Shown: positions 41,864-51,334 of the stretch, piece after piece
Layout: each line of letters begins with the position of its first letter
Numbering within the stretch: the stretch's first letter is position 1
Assembly (NCBI GenBank): GCA_016713335.1
Contig: JADJPH010000008.1
Location: 99,812 to 163,811, forward strand
DNA: 64,000 bases
Direction: 5' to 3'
Source of the DNA: Candidatus Fredericiella danica
Lineage (GTDB): Bacteria > Chloroflexota > Anaerolineae > Caldilineales > Caldilineaceae
Translations under genes and position numbers: made by a program
The notes under the pieces: generated by a model
Databases searched by the model: none
Seen by the model: only the letters and a program-made list of their open reading frames with translations
What the model was told of the DNA's origin: nothing

Positions 41864-42100
41864 TCACTTGACCTCGCAGATCAACTGTTCGTTCAGGTCG
41901 GGCGTGTCTGGATCATCGGTAAACGACGTGGAGAGCGTGCAGACGCCGCCACCGATGCCACACGCCGAACCATAGCCGTATGTACATGTATCGCCTGCTT
42001 GCTTGCCCTCACACGCGTAATAGGGCGCAGGGGCGTTGCCCATCAACACAAGCATGGTGGTGAGGATCGCCAGGAGCACGAAAAAGCGTTGGATTTTCAT
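41864..42100 (-). CDS. Small secreted cysteine-rich protein
   Basis: 78 residues. Signal peptide (FFVLLAILTTMLVLMGNAPA) then a mature peptide with five cysteines in about 50 residues: CEGKQAGDTC, SACGIGGGVC and LIC. The C-x-GK-x2-GD-x-C pattern recurs in small secreted proteins of many bacteria, function unknown. An odd number of cysteines leaves one free or pairing between chains. Confidence 0.65.
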   Translation of the reverse strand: MKIQRFFVLLAILTTMLVLMGNAPAPYYACEGKQAGDTCTYGYGSACGIGGGVCTLSTSFTDDPDTPDLNEQLICEVK

Positions 42101-42202
42101 GGAGTCACTCGGCTTTCGGATGAGTGCCGGTTTGTGTGGGTAGTTTTAGTATACGCCCGTATTGCGGATTGCGTATCACGTGTTTCGTGCAACTATTCGG
42201 TG

Positions 42203-43192
42203 CTACGAGACTGACCCATTCAGCGCCACGAAATTCTTCTGGCACTGGAGCCATTCAGGGTCGCGGGCATACCCTAGCTTGTCAAACATCGCCTGCATCG
42301 GCGCGTTTTGAATCGCAGTGCACGTCTTCAGTTGCGGATAGCCGTGTTCTCGGCAATAGGCAATCCCGCGCAACTGCATGGCCAGCCCGATACCCTGCCC
42401 ACGATAGTCCCTTCGGACACCGAGCAAGCCGCCCAACAAGATGTTGTTGTCAGGGTCTTTGCTTAATTCCCGCAAGCCAATAGTTTCGTCGCCGCAGATG
42501 GCGACGAAGTAGGCATCGTGCAGGATGGTAGGATCATTTAGTCCCCACTTCACCCATTCGGCAAATTCCTGCTGCTCGATGCGTGGCTCTTCTTGTGGCA
42601 CATCGGCCGTCGCTTCCCAATAGAGATCGTAAAGCTTATGGGCATAGCCAGGGTCGTTTTCCACTTCACGCAGCGTCTTGATGACGACCCCTCGGCTGCA
42701 CAGCTTCGCCTCCAGATCTGCGTAGGGGCTGGGGTCAAAACCCGCGATGTCCAGGTGGACTGGCGTTTCCCGAAAGGCTTCATAAAACCCGCGCTGCTGC
42801 AAGAAAGGGAATCCCGCCGGGAGGTTTGTAAACGCATTCGCACGCAAAACGCGCGGGTCGAAAGGTTGTAGTGCGGATAGAATCTGGTCATAGAGCGCTG
42901 CACCCAGCCCGCAGCGTTGAAACTGGGGGCTGACTTCGACGTTGATGTAAAAGCGCTGTGGGTGATAGTCGAAGTTGCTCTGCCAGTAGACGCCATAGCC
43001 GGCGATGACGCCGTCTTGGATGGCGACCCAGCGCTGGATCTTGCATCTGGGATTGCGGTTGCGGTCGACTTCAGCCCAGCCTTCCGGTGTGCGCGGCTGT
43101 TCCGGCCAGACGATGTTAAGACTGTTATGAATGTTGACAATTGCCGGGTAGTCAGCGGGTGTAAAGAGTCGGATGTTTGTTGTCACGGTCAC
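42203..43192 (-). CDS. Double GNAT acetyltransferase
   Basis: 329 residues with two GNAT folds. The N-terminal copy has NVEVSPQFQRCGLGAALYDQ, the acetyl-CoA pyrophosphate loop Q/R-x-x-G-x-G/A. The C-terminal copy has LGVRRDYRGQGIGLAMQLRG, then TCTAIQNAPMQAMFDKLGY. Intact frame. Typical of uncharacterised tandem GNATs acting on small amines or peptides. Follows the esterase gene on the same strand (gap 66 bases). Confidence 0.87.
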   Translation of the reverse strand: MTVTTNIRLFTPADYPAIVNIHNSLNIVWPEQPRTPEGWAEVDRNRNPRCKIQRWVAIQDGVIAGYGVYWQSNFDYHPQRFYINVEVSPQFQRCGLGAALYDQILSALQPFDPRVLRANAFTNLPAGFPFLQQRGFYEAFRETPVHLDIAGFDPSPYADLEAKLCSRGVVIKTLREVENDPGYAHKLYDLYWEATADVPQEEPRIEQQEFAEWVKWGLNDPTILHDAYFVAICGDETIGLRELSKDPDNNILLGGLLGVRRDYRGQGIGLAMQLRGIAYCREHGYPQLKTCTAIQNAPMQAMFDKLGYARDPEWLQCQKNFVALNGSVS

Positions 43193-43258
43193 CTGACCTC
43201 CCAGATCAACGGCTCATTCAGCTCCTGTCCCTTAATCCGCTGTGGTGTTGTTACACGT

Positions 43259-44131
43259 TCAAGGACGTGCAGGATCAAGAAACCAATCATATAAATCGCT
43301 GCCGGCGTAGACCCGCGACCAGCAGTCATGGCCAAGGTCTTCGTGGATCGTGAGGCGCACCGATTTGTGACCCGCCTCTTCGAGGGCGTTGGCCACGTCA
43401 TAGATCCATTCGGGTTTGATCACGTTGTCGCGACCGCCGTGGAAGATCCAGATGGGTAATTGGCGCTCGGCGAGTACACCAACTGCGGCCGGGTTCGTAT
43501 CGCCGCAGATTGGCGCGATTGCAGCCCATCGATCCGGAAAGCGAGTTGCCAGTGTCCAGGTGCCGTTACCACCGTAGCTCAGTCCGGTGAGGTAGACGCG
43601 GTCCGGGTCGGTGCGATAGTCACGTAGCACCGTGTCGATCATGCCGATTAGATCTGCGTGACAGCGATGCCAGCCGTCCGGAAAACCTTCGTCGCCCCAG
43701 GCTTCGGTAATGCCGTATTCGGCCGGGGCCGGATCGGAAGCGCGCTGCATGGGCTGCGGTGGGCGCGGTCTCTCCGGCCGCGGTCCAGGTGCGCCTGAGC
43801 GGCGCTCCGGTTTTGGCGTTGCATCACGGCCTTCCAACTGCCAGTCCATGCCAAACACCGGCAATTGCGGGGCGATCATGACAAACGGGAGATCACGGCC
43901 GCGGATCCATGCCTCACCTAGCGGCCCGTGGTACAGCACATAGTCCAGATCCGCAAGACCATCCCCGCGCTCGCCGCCGCCGTGAAGGAAGAGGATCACG
44001 GGCCAACGTCGAGCGGGATCGTCGCCATAGCCTCTGGGTAAATAGAGTAGATATTCTCGCGTCGCGCCGGTTGCTGTGCTGAGAAAGGGGACGCGCAGCA
44101 GTTGAGGTTCGTGCATGGATCTGTCACTCAT
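43259..44131 (-). CDS. Alpha/beta-hydrolase, predicted peptidase/esterase (PHB-depolymerase-like)
   Basis: 290 residues, no signal peptide. YLLYLPRGYGDDPARRWPVI and FLHGGGERGDG are typical of the predicted peptidase/feruloyl-esterase-like group. The nucleophile elbow is LTGLSYGGNGTW, the acid is in WIFHGGRDNVI and the His in HEDLGHDCW. A Pro/Arg-rich insertion (residues about 110-140) sits before the elbow. ATG 44131 follows AAGGAG by about eight bases. Confidence 0.85.
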   Translation of the reverse strand: MSDRSMHEPQLLRVPFLSTATGATREYLLYLPRGYGDDPARRWPVILFLHGGGERGDGLADLDYVLYHGPLGEAWIRGRDLPFVMIAPQLPVFGMDWQLEGRDATPKPERRSGAPGPRPERPRPPQPMQRASDPAPAEYGITEAWGDEGFPDGWHRCHADLIGMIDTVLRDYRTDPDRVYLTGLSYGGNGTWTLATRFPDRWAAIAPICGDTNPAAVGVLAERQLPIWIFHGGRDNVIKPEWIYDVANALEEAGHKSVRLTIHEDLGHDCWSRVYAGSDLYDWFLDPARP

Positions 44132-44174
44132 GACTACGCTCCTTGGTTGGAAATACTAGAAGGAGTATAGCATC

Positions 44175-44356
44175 ATGGATGCCGGCAAAGCGAACCATTA
44201 CGCTGATGCGGTCGCGTGGCTAGAACTTGCGCATGACATCTGGATTGAGCACGGTCGCAAGGCGGAGTGGGAAGCATATCGAGCAGAACTGCAGAACTAT
44301 TGACAAAGCACGCGCGGAAGTACAAACTCGTGCCGATGATTCGGGGGATTAGGTAG
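44175..44356 (+). pseudogene. C-terminal remnant of a SWIM-type zinc-finger protein
   Basis: An ATG-led 42-codon frame (HYADAVAWLELAHDIWIEHG ... EWEAYRAE) ends at TGA 44301. The next frame carries on as LLTKHARKYKLVPMIRG to TAG 44354-44356. Together these match the usual end of SWIM zinc-finger proteins (a helical repeat with a YDEAVRWL-like start, finishing in HRRKYKL-P-like residues). The zinc-binding part and everything N-terminal are missing, so this is a fragment with a frame shift near 44288. The stop codon touches the first unit of the GAGACA array. A short real peptide cannot be excluded. Confidence 0.6.
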
Positions 44357-44602
44357 AGACAGGGAGACAGGGAGACAAAGAGACAGGGAGACAGGGAGAC
44401 AAAGAGACAAAGAGACAAAGAGACAAAGAGACAAAGAGACAAAGAGACAAAGAGACAAGGAGACAAAGAGACAAAGAGACAAGGAGACAAGGAGACAAGG
44501 AGACATAGAGACATAGAGACATAGAGACATAGAGACAAGGAGACATAGAGACAAGGAGACATAGAGACAAGGAGACATAGAGACAAGGGGACAAAGACAA
44601 AG
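44355..44602. repeat. About 31 copies of an 8-bp GAGACARR tandem repeat
   Basis: Units are GAGACAAA, GAGACAGG, GAGACAAG and GAGACATA, in runs that suggest local expansions (five or more GAGACAAA in a row at 44397-44455, then alternating GAGACATA/GAGACAAG). On the minus strand it would encode SLSPCLPV-like octapeptides, which explains spurious reading frames. It belongs to the same family as the arrays at 2087, 2905 and 5258. Confidence 0.95.
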
Positions 44603-45575
44603 AGCTGCAACCAAACAGAGCCACGCACGTGAGTAAGTGGTTCGCCTCGCCAAAGCAAAAGCTGGCCAAAGCCGTCCCCGGCATGCGCCACGTAAACTCA
44701 ATCGGACCCGCCCGGTGTGGCGCTTGCCGGGGACGTTATCGCCGTGACTTCGCCAACCAATCAGAGCTACGCACATGACCAACAGAGCCACGCACGTGAG
44801 TAAGTGGTTCGCCGCGGCCAAAGCCGTCCCCGGCATGCGCCAGCCACTCAATCGGACCCGCCCGGTGCGGCGCTTGCGGGACGTTATCGACCTCCCCACC
44901 CATCAGAGCCACGCACTGAGTGGTCGCCCTGCCGCGCTAAGGCTTTGGCTGTCTGAACTGGGATTTTTGGGATTAACGGATGGCCAGGATGCTTTGGCCT
45001 GGCTCTTGCGGTCTGAAAACTCCAGATTTCCTCTAAAGATTCCAAACAGAACTCCGTATTCAGTTTTCGCTAAGCGCGTCTAGAGGAAATCGACAACGAA
45101 CGAAAAAGGGGCGGCGGGTATGGAAAAATAAAAAAGCCCCGAAGGGGCTTGCCTGGTCGGACCGCCAGTCCCGACATCTTCCTTGACTGGCCTTGCGGAC
45201 TCAGTGCGTGAGTGGCGTTGCTCACCTCAGGCATCTTCAGTATAGCAAATTTTGAGGTGAAATTCAATGTCTAGAGAGCTATTTTTCCCGTAGACAGGAA
45301 TCGATATGGACTCACCATTCACATTGCGCCTCGTCGTTGCGCGCTGCCCCGCCCCCCCCATCCGCGCCACGCACGTGCCAATCAGAGCCACGCACGTGAG
45401 TAAGTGGTTCGCCTTGCCGCGGCAAAGGCTTTGGCTGTCTGAACTGGGATTATTGGGATTAACGGATTGCCAGGATGCTTTGGCTTTGGCCAGGCCCTCA
45501 CCACCCCTCACTGGCTGGTGCTCTGCTGGCCTATCTGCAATCCACGCAGGTGGACTTGGGCTGTTAGCCGGGGTT
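44603..45575. repeat. Repeat island without genes, four kinds of duplicated modules
   Basis: About 970 bases. Module A (31 bp, starting CAGAGCCACGCACGTGAG) occurs perfectly at 44616, 44783 and 45383, with degenerate copies near 44761, 44904 and 45361. Module B (27 bp, starting GGCCAAAGCCGTCCCCGG) is at 44664 and 44816. Module C (CAATCGGACCCGCCCGGTG) is at about 44698 and 44848. Module D (about 58 bp, containing GTCTGAACTGGGATT and GGGATTAACGGAT) is at 44941 and 45427. Order A-B-C is repeated twice, then D, then A-D. No transposase or coding region found. Confidence 0.85.
45123..45150 (-). terminator. Intrinsic terminator for minus-strand transcripts
   Basis: On the minus strand AAGCCCC, loop TTC, GGGGCTT then TTTTTATTTTT. 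It is the first good terminator downstream of the rpmH-to-Gfo/Idh gene run, about 430 bases past the last stop, so that transcript may cross the repeat island. Confidence 0.85.
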
Positions 45576-46654
45576 TCAACCCCAGGCTGCACCCACCGCG
45601 CTCACCCGCACCGGGGCGTCACGCTCTAGCGACTGGCGCATGGCGGCGAGCACGGCCAGGTTCGCCAGTTCGTCGGCGCCGCCGGCCAGCGGCGGGGCAT
45701 CATTGCGCAGCGCCGCCAGGAAGCGGGCAATCGACGCACGATAGGGGTTGACCGGCGCGACGGTCAACGCCGCCCCTGATCGCCCTGCACCACGGTCAAT
45801 GAACCCTGTTGCACGCCCGGATCAATGCCGATGGCAGTCGCCGTGCCAGCAACGCCCACCAACTCGATCAGCGGCGGAGAATGGGGCAGCAGGAAGGCAT
45901 CGTGCAATTGGATGTGGCGCCCGCCGGTCAGGACCACAAACCCAATGACTTCCTCTTCAACGTCATATCCACGCCGGCGCGGGCTACGGATGTAGACTTC
46001 CTCGATCGAGGTGTGTAACAGATAGCGGAGGAGGTCCACGGCGTGCAACGTGCGGTCATAGAGTACGCCGCCGCCATTTGGCTGCAACCGCCAGGTCTGT
46101 TTTGCAGGGATCAGGTAGGCGGTATCCTGAATACGACCGCCCATCAGTTCGCCCAAGCGATCTTCGATCAGCAGTTCATGTAGGGCGTGAATCACCCCCA
46201 ACGCTCGCCGCGTGTAGTTCATCGCCAGCACAAGCCCGCGCCGCGTGGCGAGGTCGACCAGTTCAGCCGCCTCTTCCTGGTCAAGGGCAAGGGGCGGCTC
46301 ACAGAGCACGTGCCGTTGGGCCTCTAGCGCAATCCGCACCGTCTCGGCATGGTGGCGGGGATGGTTGCCCACATAGAGGCACTGCACACCGGGCCGTTGC
46401 AACAGCGGTCCCAGGTCGATGCCAAAGTGGATCAACTGGTTGACATCCGCAAACTGCCGGGCACGACGTTCATTGTGACTGTAGACGCCGGCAATCCACG
46501 CACCCGCCGTATCCTGGGTTCCCGGCGCCGGCGGCTGCTGCCGGATGGCGTCGGCGACCCAGCGCGCAGCGACTTCACTGGCGCCTGCCAACACAAATCC
46601 GACCGAACGCGTGTCGATCCGCCGCGTGGAAAGCCGTGAGTGTGATTCCGTCAT
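45576..46654 (-). CDS. Gfo/Idh/MocA-family NAD(P)-dependent oxidoreductase (frame broken near 45770)
   Basis: About 359 residues. The Rossmann start is FVLAGASEVAARWVADAI, then AGVYSHNERRARQFA, CLYVGNHPRHHAE, and HVLCEPPLALDQEEA in place of the usual EKP (here EPP, so the catalytic Lys is replaced by Pro). LAMNYTRRALG and GGGVLYDRTLHAVDLLRYLL follow. The last 60 residues (PVNPYRASIARFLAAL...) continue in a different frame from about 45770. Loss of the EKP lysine suggests altered or no redox activity. It starts 24 bases after parB and looks like the end of that operon. Confidence 0.8.
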
Positions 46655-46678
46655 TTTGGGGATGCGACTTACGGGTGA

Positions 46679-47587
46679 TTACAGCGAGTCATCATCATCT
46701 GCAATCAGGTGATAGATTGACGCCAGGTCCTCGTCGCTATAAAAATGCACCACCAGCCGTCCACTGCCGTCCTCATTCCGGCTCAGGCTGACTTTGGTGC
46801 CAAAGGCCGTGCGAAAGCGGTTTTCAAGATAGGCATCGTGGGCTTTACCTTCAGGGTCAGGCGGCGCGGCCGGTTTGGGCGGGGCACTGAGCATCTCCTT
46901 GACGAGCGCCTCGGTCTGGCGGACGGTCAAGTCATGCTGCAGGACGCGTGCCAGGGCGGCAAGGAGCGCCTTTGGTGCTTCCAATCCAAGCAACGCGCGT
47001 GCATGCCCGGCGGTGATCCGGCCATCGGTCAGTGCTTGTTGGGCTTCAAGGGGGAGTTGGAGTAGCCGTACGGTGTTGGCCACGGCCGGCCGGCTCTTGC
47101 CGACGCGTTCGGCAACTTCAGCCTGGGTGAGACCATATTCGGCGATCAGCGCGTGATAGGCCGCGGCTTCTTCTAGTGGGTTGAGATCAGCACGCTGCAC
47201 ATTTTCAACCAGCGCCAGTTCCATGAGTTGCTGCGGCGTTGCCTCGCGCACGATCACGGGCACGCTCTCCAGCCCCGCCTGTTTTGCGGCACGCCAACGC
47301 CGTTCACCCGCTACGATCCAATACGCGCCCGGGCGATCTGGTGCGGCGGTCACGACAATGGGTTGGATCACGCCGTGGGTGCGGATTGAGGCAGCCAGTT
47401 CTTCAAGGCTGATCGCGTCAAACTGAGTGCGCTGCTGATGCGGGTTTGGCAGCAGATCGGTCACGGAGAGCGTCTTGACATTGTTGGCCACCTGGCGCAG
47501 GGCATCGACGTTATCTTCCCCGGTGGTGTTGACCAACAAGGCGCCCAGGCCACGCCCCAGGCCCCGTTTGCGAGGGTCACCGGTCAT
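46679..47587 (-). CDS. parB: Chromosome-partitioning protein ParB
   Basis: 302 residues. Starts RKRGLGRGLGALL, the ParA-activating arm. The CTPase/ParB_N domain has LLPNPHQQRTQFD and VAGERRWRAAKQAG. The HTH follows with LALVENVQRADLNPLEEA and YGLTQAEVAERVGKSRPAVANTVRLLQLP, and a C-terminal dimer domain ends LASIYHLIADDDD. Overlaps parA by four bases. Loads on parS near the origin; no consensus parS palindrome was found in this window. Confidence 0.95.
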   Translation of the reverse strand: MTGDPRKRGLGRGLGALLVNTTGEDNVDALRQVANNVKTLSVTDLLPNPHQQRTQFDAISLEELAASIRTHGVIQPIVVTAAPDRPGAYWIVAGERRWRAAKQAGLESVPVIVREATPQQLMELALVENVQRADLNPLEEAAAYHALIAEYGLTQAEVAERVGKSRPAVANTVRLLQLPLEAQQALTDGRITAGHARALLGLEAPKALLAALARVLQHDLTVRQTEALVKEMLSAPPKPAAPPDPEGKAHDAYLENRFRTAFGTKVSLSRNEDGSGRLVVHFYSDEDLASIYHLIADDDDSL

Positions 47588-48388
47588 ACGTTTTGCTCCT
47601 CCGTCAATGGGCGCGGCGTCGGCTCGACGCGGGCGATAAACTCCTCCGCCAGCGCCTGATAGGCCACGGCGCCGGCGCTCAGCGGCGCGTACGCGAGGAC
47701 GGTCTTCCCATGACTCGGCGCCTCACTCAGCCGCACGTTGCGGGGGATGATGGTGGCAAACGCTTCCTGCGGGAAATACTGGCGAACTTCATTGACGACT
47801 TGCTGTCCCAGATTGGTGCGACTGTCATACATCGTCAACAGCACGCCCGCAATGACCAGCCGATCATTCAGCACCTCGCGCACCTGTCGAATCGTATTGA
47901 GCAGCAGACTCAACCCTTCAAGGGCGAGGTACTCACACTGCACAGGGATGATGACCCCATGCGTGGCTGCGGTCAGACCGTTGATGGTCAGCAGCCCCAG
48001 GCTGGGTGGTTCATCGATGAAGATGTAGTCATATTGTGACACCACCGGCGCCAGGGCCCGGCTGAGCAGCCGTTCACGCGCCAACATGCCCGCCAGTTCT
48101 ACATCGGCGCCGGCAAGGTCGGTGCTTGAGGGCAGCAGTTCAAGGTTCAGCCATTCGGTGACCAGTATGGCTGAAGCCGCGGGACGCCCATCGACGAGCA
48201 CGTCATACAGGCTGGCCTCCAGTGCGTGTGGGTTGACGCCCAGGCTGGTCGTCGCATTGCATTGCGGATCAACGTCTACGACCAGCACGCCGGCCAGCCG
48301 CAGCCAGATAGGCGCCAAGATTGACCGCGGTCGTTGTCTTGGCGACTCCACCCTTCTGGTTGGCGAAACAGTAGATGCGTGCTGGCAT
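47584..48388 (-). CDS. parA: Chromosome-partitioning ATPase ParA (frame broken near 48292)
   Basis: About 267 residues. ATG 48388 gives MPARIYCFANQKGGVAKTTT, with deviant Walker A KGGVAKTT. The frame then changes after GAYLAAAGRR, near 48292, to VLVVDVDPQCNATTSLG. Switch/Walker B YDYIFIDEPPSLG has Glu where Cys/Thr is usual. The C-terminal IIPRNVRLSEAPSHG is the chromosomal ParA/Soj signature. The break can be explained by loss of one CG from a CGCG run. Starts nine bases after the PfkB gene; ends inside parB. Confidence 0.93.
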
Positions 48389-48396
48389 GAAACGCC

Positions 48397-49312
48397 CTAA
48401 AATTTCGACTGCGGGTTCGTATCCGGCACAAATGAATTTTTCGACATGTACCGAAGTATATCAGCCTTTGGCGGCACGCCCGTGACACCCGGAGACTCGA
48501 CGCTGATCGAAGCTGTGATATTGGCAAAACGCGCCGCATGGATGGGGTCACCGGTCTCCTGCAAGCGGATCAGAAACGCCGTCGTAAAGGTGTCGCCGGC
48601 GCCGGTGGGATCCACTTCGACCGCAGGCCGGGGTGGGATCTTGGTCTCGTGGATGGCGCCATCCGGCTCACGCTGGAACACGGTGCACCCGTCTTTGTAT
48701 TCTGTGACGACAATCATCGGTACAAACCGGAAGGCGGGCGCAAGCCGTTGCCATTCGTAGTCAATATCTTCCAGCGACAAGACGAGCACATCGAGTTTCG
48801 GTAGGATCTTCGGCGGCATTGTCCCACGGCTTGCTGCGGACCCGGCCCTTGCTATCCCAACGCCGCATCCACCCCTGGGGCACCGCGGCGACCAGGGTGT
48901 CATCGGAAAAGAAAGCGGCAACATCGGGTGCGACCTCGTCGGCGATAGGTCCCATCAATGCGATGCGCGGGTTGCGCATGGCGGGGGTGAGGTCGGCCGC
49001 AACAATGCGTGGCGCCGGCGTGAAACAATATTGGACACGACCATGCGGTGTATAGATATTAGCGAAGGTCGTCGTCTCGGCGCTTGGCAACAGGTGGAGG
49101 TCTGTCTCAGGCGGCAAAGCCGAAAAATCCGTGTCGGACGAGGCGTAGGTGATGACAGTCGGGCGCCGGCCTAAGCGAGCTGCCACTGCGGCGGCAAATG
49201 TGACGGTGCCGCCCAGCCGGTATGGGGTCAGGTTTGGCGGTTCGACCAAGTCGCGCGTGACATTGCCGATGAGTAGCACATCGACCGAACCGGTGGATGA
49301 CGAATCGGACAT
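48397..49312 (-). CDS. PfkB/ribokinase-family sugar kinase (frame broken near 48815)
   Basis: About 304 residues. The N-terminal half (VDVLLIGNVTRDLV, then YRLGGTVTFAAAVAARLG) and the C-terminal half (VDPTGAGDTFTTAFLIRLQE, ribokinase signature 2 with the catalytic Asp) are in different frames joined near 48815. Substrate not clear. It is inserted between jag and parA, a place usually held by trmE/rsmG in other genomes. AGGAG precedes ATG 49312. Confidence 0.87.
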
Positions 49313-49379
49313 ACGCTGCTACTCCTGGGTACAACGGCCGGAAAATTGCCATGCCCGCAAGGCTGGCACGCCAGCAAAA

Positions 49380-50279
49380 CTAAGCTCGTTTTGGAAGAAT
49401 CTGAATTTTGCGGCGTTCGCCTTCCCCGCTGCTTTCCGTGTAGACATCGGGATTATCACGCAGGGCAAGGTGAATGATGCGGCGTTCACTGGGTGGCATC
49501 GGCTCCAGGGCCAGCGCACGGCCGCTCTTGGCCACTTGTTGCGCCGAGCGCAGCGCAAGTTGGGTGAGATGCTCGACGCGGTGCTCGCGGTAATGCTCCA
49601 CATCGACGACGATGTTTTTCCACGCGTGCGTCCGCTGATTCACCATCAACCGGAGCAGGTACTGCAGGTTATTGAGCGTCTCGCCGCGGCGGCCAATCAG
49701 CGCCCAAATCGCGTCCCTCCAAGTTGAGGAGCAGGTACGGATCGTCATTGTCCGCATCCGGCGCGCGCCATCCGGCCACGACATTGGCCTCAAAGCCCAT
49801 CAGGCGAACGGTCTCGCTGAGCAGATCAACGGCCAGTTCAACCAGTTCAGCGTCTTCTACTTCCACGGCTGGCTCAGCGGTATCCGGCTCAGCAGCCTGC
49901 GTTTCAACAGCGGCAGTCGCTTGCGCAACGGTTGTTTTCGGTTGTACAGGTTCGGCGGCGGGCGACTCCAGTTCTTCGGCAGCAGGGACCGAAGCGGCCG
50001 GTTGTACAGCGGGTGCGGCCGGTTGCGCAGCAGGTACGGCCGGTTGCACAGTCGGTGTGGCGGCTGGCGTGACGGGATCGCCACGACTGGGGCGCTTGCG
50101 CTCTGGCTACGCGGCACGATGCGCACCTGAGCCGGTTCGCTACCCAATCCAAAGAGACCACGGCTGCCCCGGTTGAGCACCACGATCTCGACTTGTTGTT
50201 CGGTCAAGCCCAGGGAGCGCAGGCCTTCGGCGACTGCGTCTTCCACCGACTTGCCGGTAAAAAGCGTGCCGTCAGACAT
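49380..50279 (-). CDS. jag: RNA-binding protein Jag/KhpB (two frame breaks)
   Basis: About 299 residues. Jag_N domain at the start (FTGKSVEDAVAEGLRSLGL ... RGLFGLGSEPAQVRI), a long Ala/Pro/Val-rich linker (about 90 residues), then a KH domain with LIGRRGETLNNLQYLL and an R3H domain ending PPSERRIIHLALRDN...GEGERRKIQI. Breaks near 50085 and 49710 lie in and after the linker. It follows yidC with a three-base gap, as in most bacteria, and acts on small RNAs and cell-wall control with KhpA. Confidence 0.9.
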
Positions 50280-50282
50280 CGA

Positions 50283-51272
50283 TTATTTACCTTTCGCCTT
50301 GCTGTTCGACTTCGTGGCGCCCTTCGTGGCTGTGCTCTTGGAAGTCGCGGTGGGAGTGCTGGCTTTCGCATCAACCGTCACAGGATTGGCGCCGCTGCTG
50401 ACGGCCACGGTCGCTGGCGTGGGTTTCGATCTGACAAAGTAGCGTGTCACACTCCACTGCTGGACCATTTGGAGTACGTTGCTGGTAACCCAGTAGAGGG
50501 TCAAGCCGGCCGGCACCTGGAGAGTGAAGTAGCCGAACATGAGCGTCATGATCATGCTCATGTTCTGCGTCATCTTCATCGAATCCTCGGCGCCGGCAGG
50601 TGTCGGCGTCATCCATTTCTGCATGACAAACTGAGTGACCACCAGCAGGATTGGCAAGACCAGGTAAGCAAAAAGGGTCAGGTAGTTGCCCTCTTGCCAG
50701 AATACCGTGATCCACTGTGGGATCAGTCCGGTGCTCATCGCTAAATTCGGGTAATTCAGATTGGGAATCCAGAAGAACCTGGCATTCTCCATGAATGGCC
50801 CGATTGCCACCAGGGCCGAATAAAGGCCAAAGAGGATTGGCATCTGGATCACGAGGGGTAGACAGCCGCCAAGGGGGTTCACGCCCGCTTCCTGGTAGAG
50901 TTTCATCTGCTCCTGCGCGAGCTTCTCACGGTCCTTGCCGTACTTCTTCTGAAGTTCCTGGACCCTTGGCTGCAGTTCTTTCTGTGCCTGCATGCCCTTT
51001 GTCTGTTGGAGCGTGAGTGGGAAGGTGAGCAGTTTGACGAGCATGGTAAAGAGGATGATCGCCCAACCCCAGTGATAGAGGACGCCAAGTTTGGCCAGCC
51101 ATGCATCCATCCACACCAGGATGTTTGCAAGCGGCCAGACGACAAACGTCTGCCACGGTCCGTCCGGCTGCACCGTAGTGACATCCACGCCTTCGCGCGG
51201 CACGCCGCAACCGGCGAGCAGCAGCATGGCAACCACGAGTACAGTCAAAATTATCCAATTTTGTCGCTTCAC
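50283..51272 (-). CDS. yidC: Membrane protein insertase YidC/Oxa1
   Basis: 329 residues. The N-terminus is a lipoprotein-like signal (LVVAMLLLAGCG, potential lipid-modified Cys), typical of YidC1 in organisms lacking the large P1 domain. Five TM segments follow with the family landmarks WGWAIILFTMLVKLLTFPL, the cytosolic coiled loop KELQPRVQELQKKYGKD, and NPLGGCLPLVIQMPILFGLY. The hydrophilic groove region is intact. A Ser/Thr/Lys/Ala-rich basic tail ends the protein and likely contacts the ribosome. Full frame intact. Confidence 0.95.
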   Translation of the reverse strand: MKRQNWIILTVLVVAMLLLAGCGVPREGVDVTTVQPDGPWQTFVVWPLANILVWMDAWLAKLGVLYHWGWAIILFTMLVKLLTFPLTLQQTKGMQAQKELQPRVQELQKKYGKDREKLAQEQMKLYQEAGVNPLGGCLPLVIQMPILFGLYSALVAIGPFMENARFFWIPNLNYPNLAMSTGLIPQWITVFWQEGNYLTLFAYLVLPILLVVTQFVMQKWMTPTPAGAEDSMKMTQNMSMIMTLMFGYFTLQVPAGLTLYWVTSNVLQMVQQWSVTRYFVRSKPTPATVAVSSGANPVTVDAKASTPTATSKSTATKGATKSNSKAKGK

Positions 51273-51334
51273 AGCGTGTATTCTCCTTGTTCGGCGGCCA
51301 CGCGCCCTAACAGTTGCTCCGGCACGCCGGTATG

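Noticed and set aside
42170..42200. parS-like site (TATCACGTGTTTCGT)
   Set aside because: Only the central CACGTG and one arm match; not a full 16-bp palindrome.
44173..44899. Minus-strand frames encoding SLSPCLPV-type octapeptides
   Set aside because: They only translate the 8-bp GAGACA array; no gene features.
44603..45575. CRISPR array
   Set aside because: Modules are unequal in length and spacing, with no constant repeat/unique spacer alternation and no cas genes.
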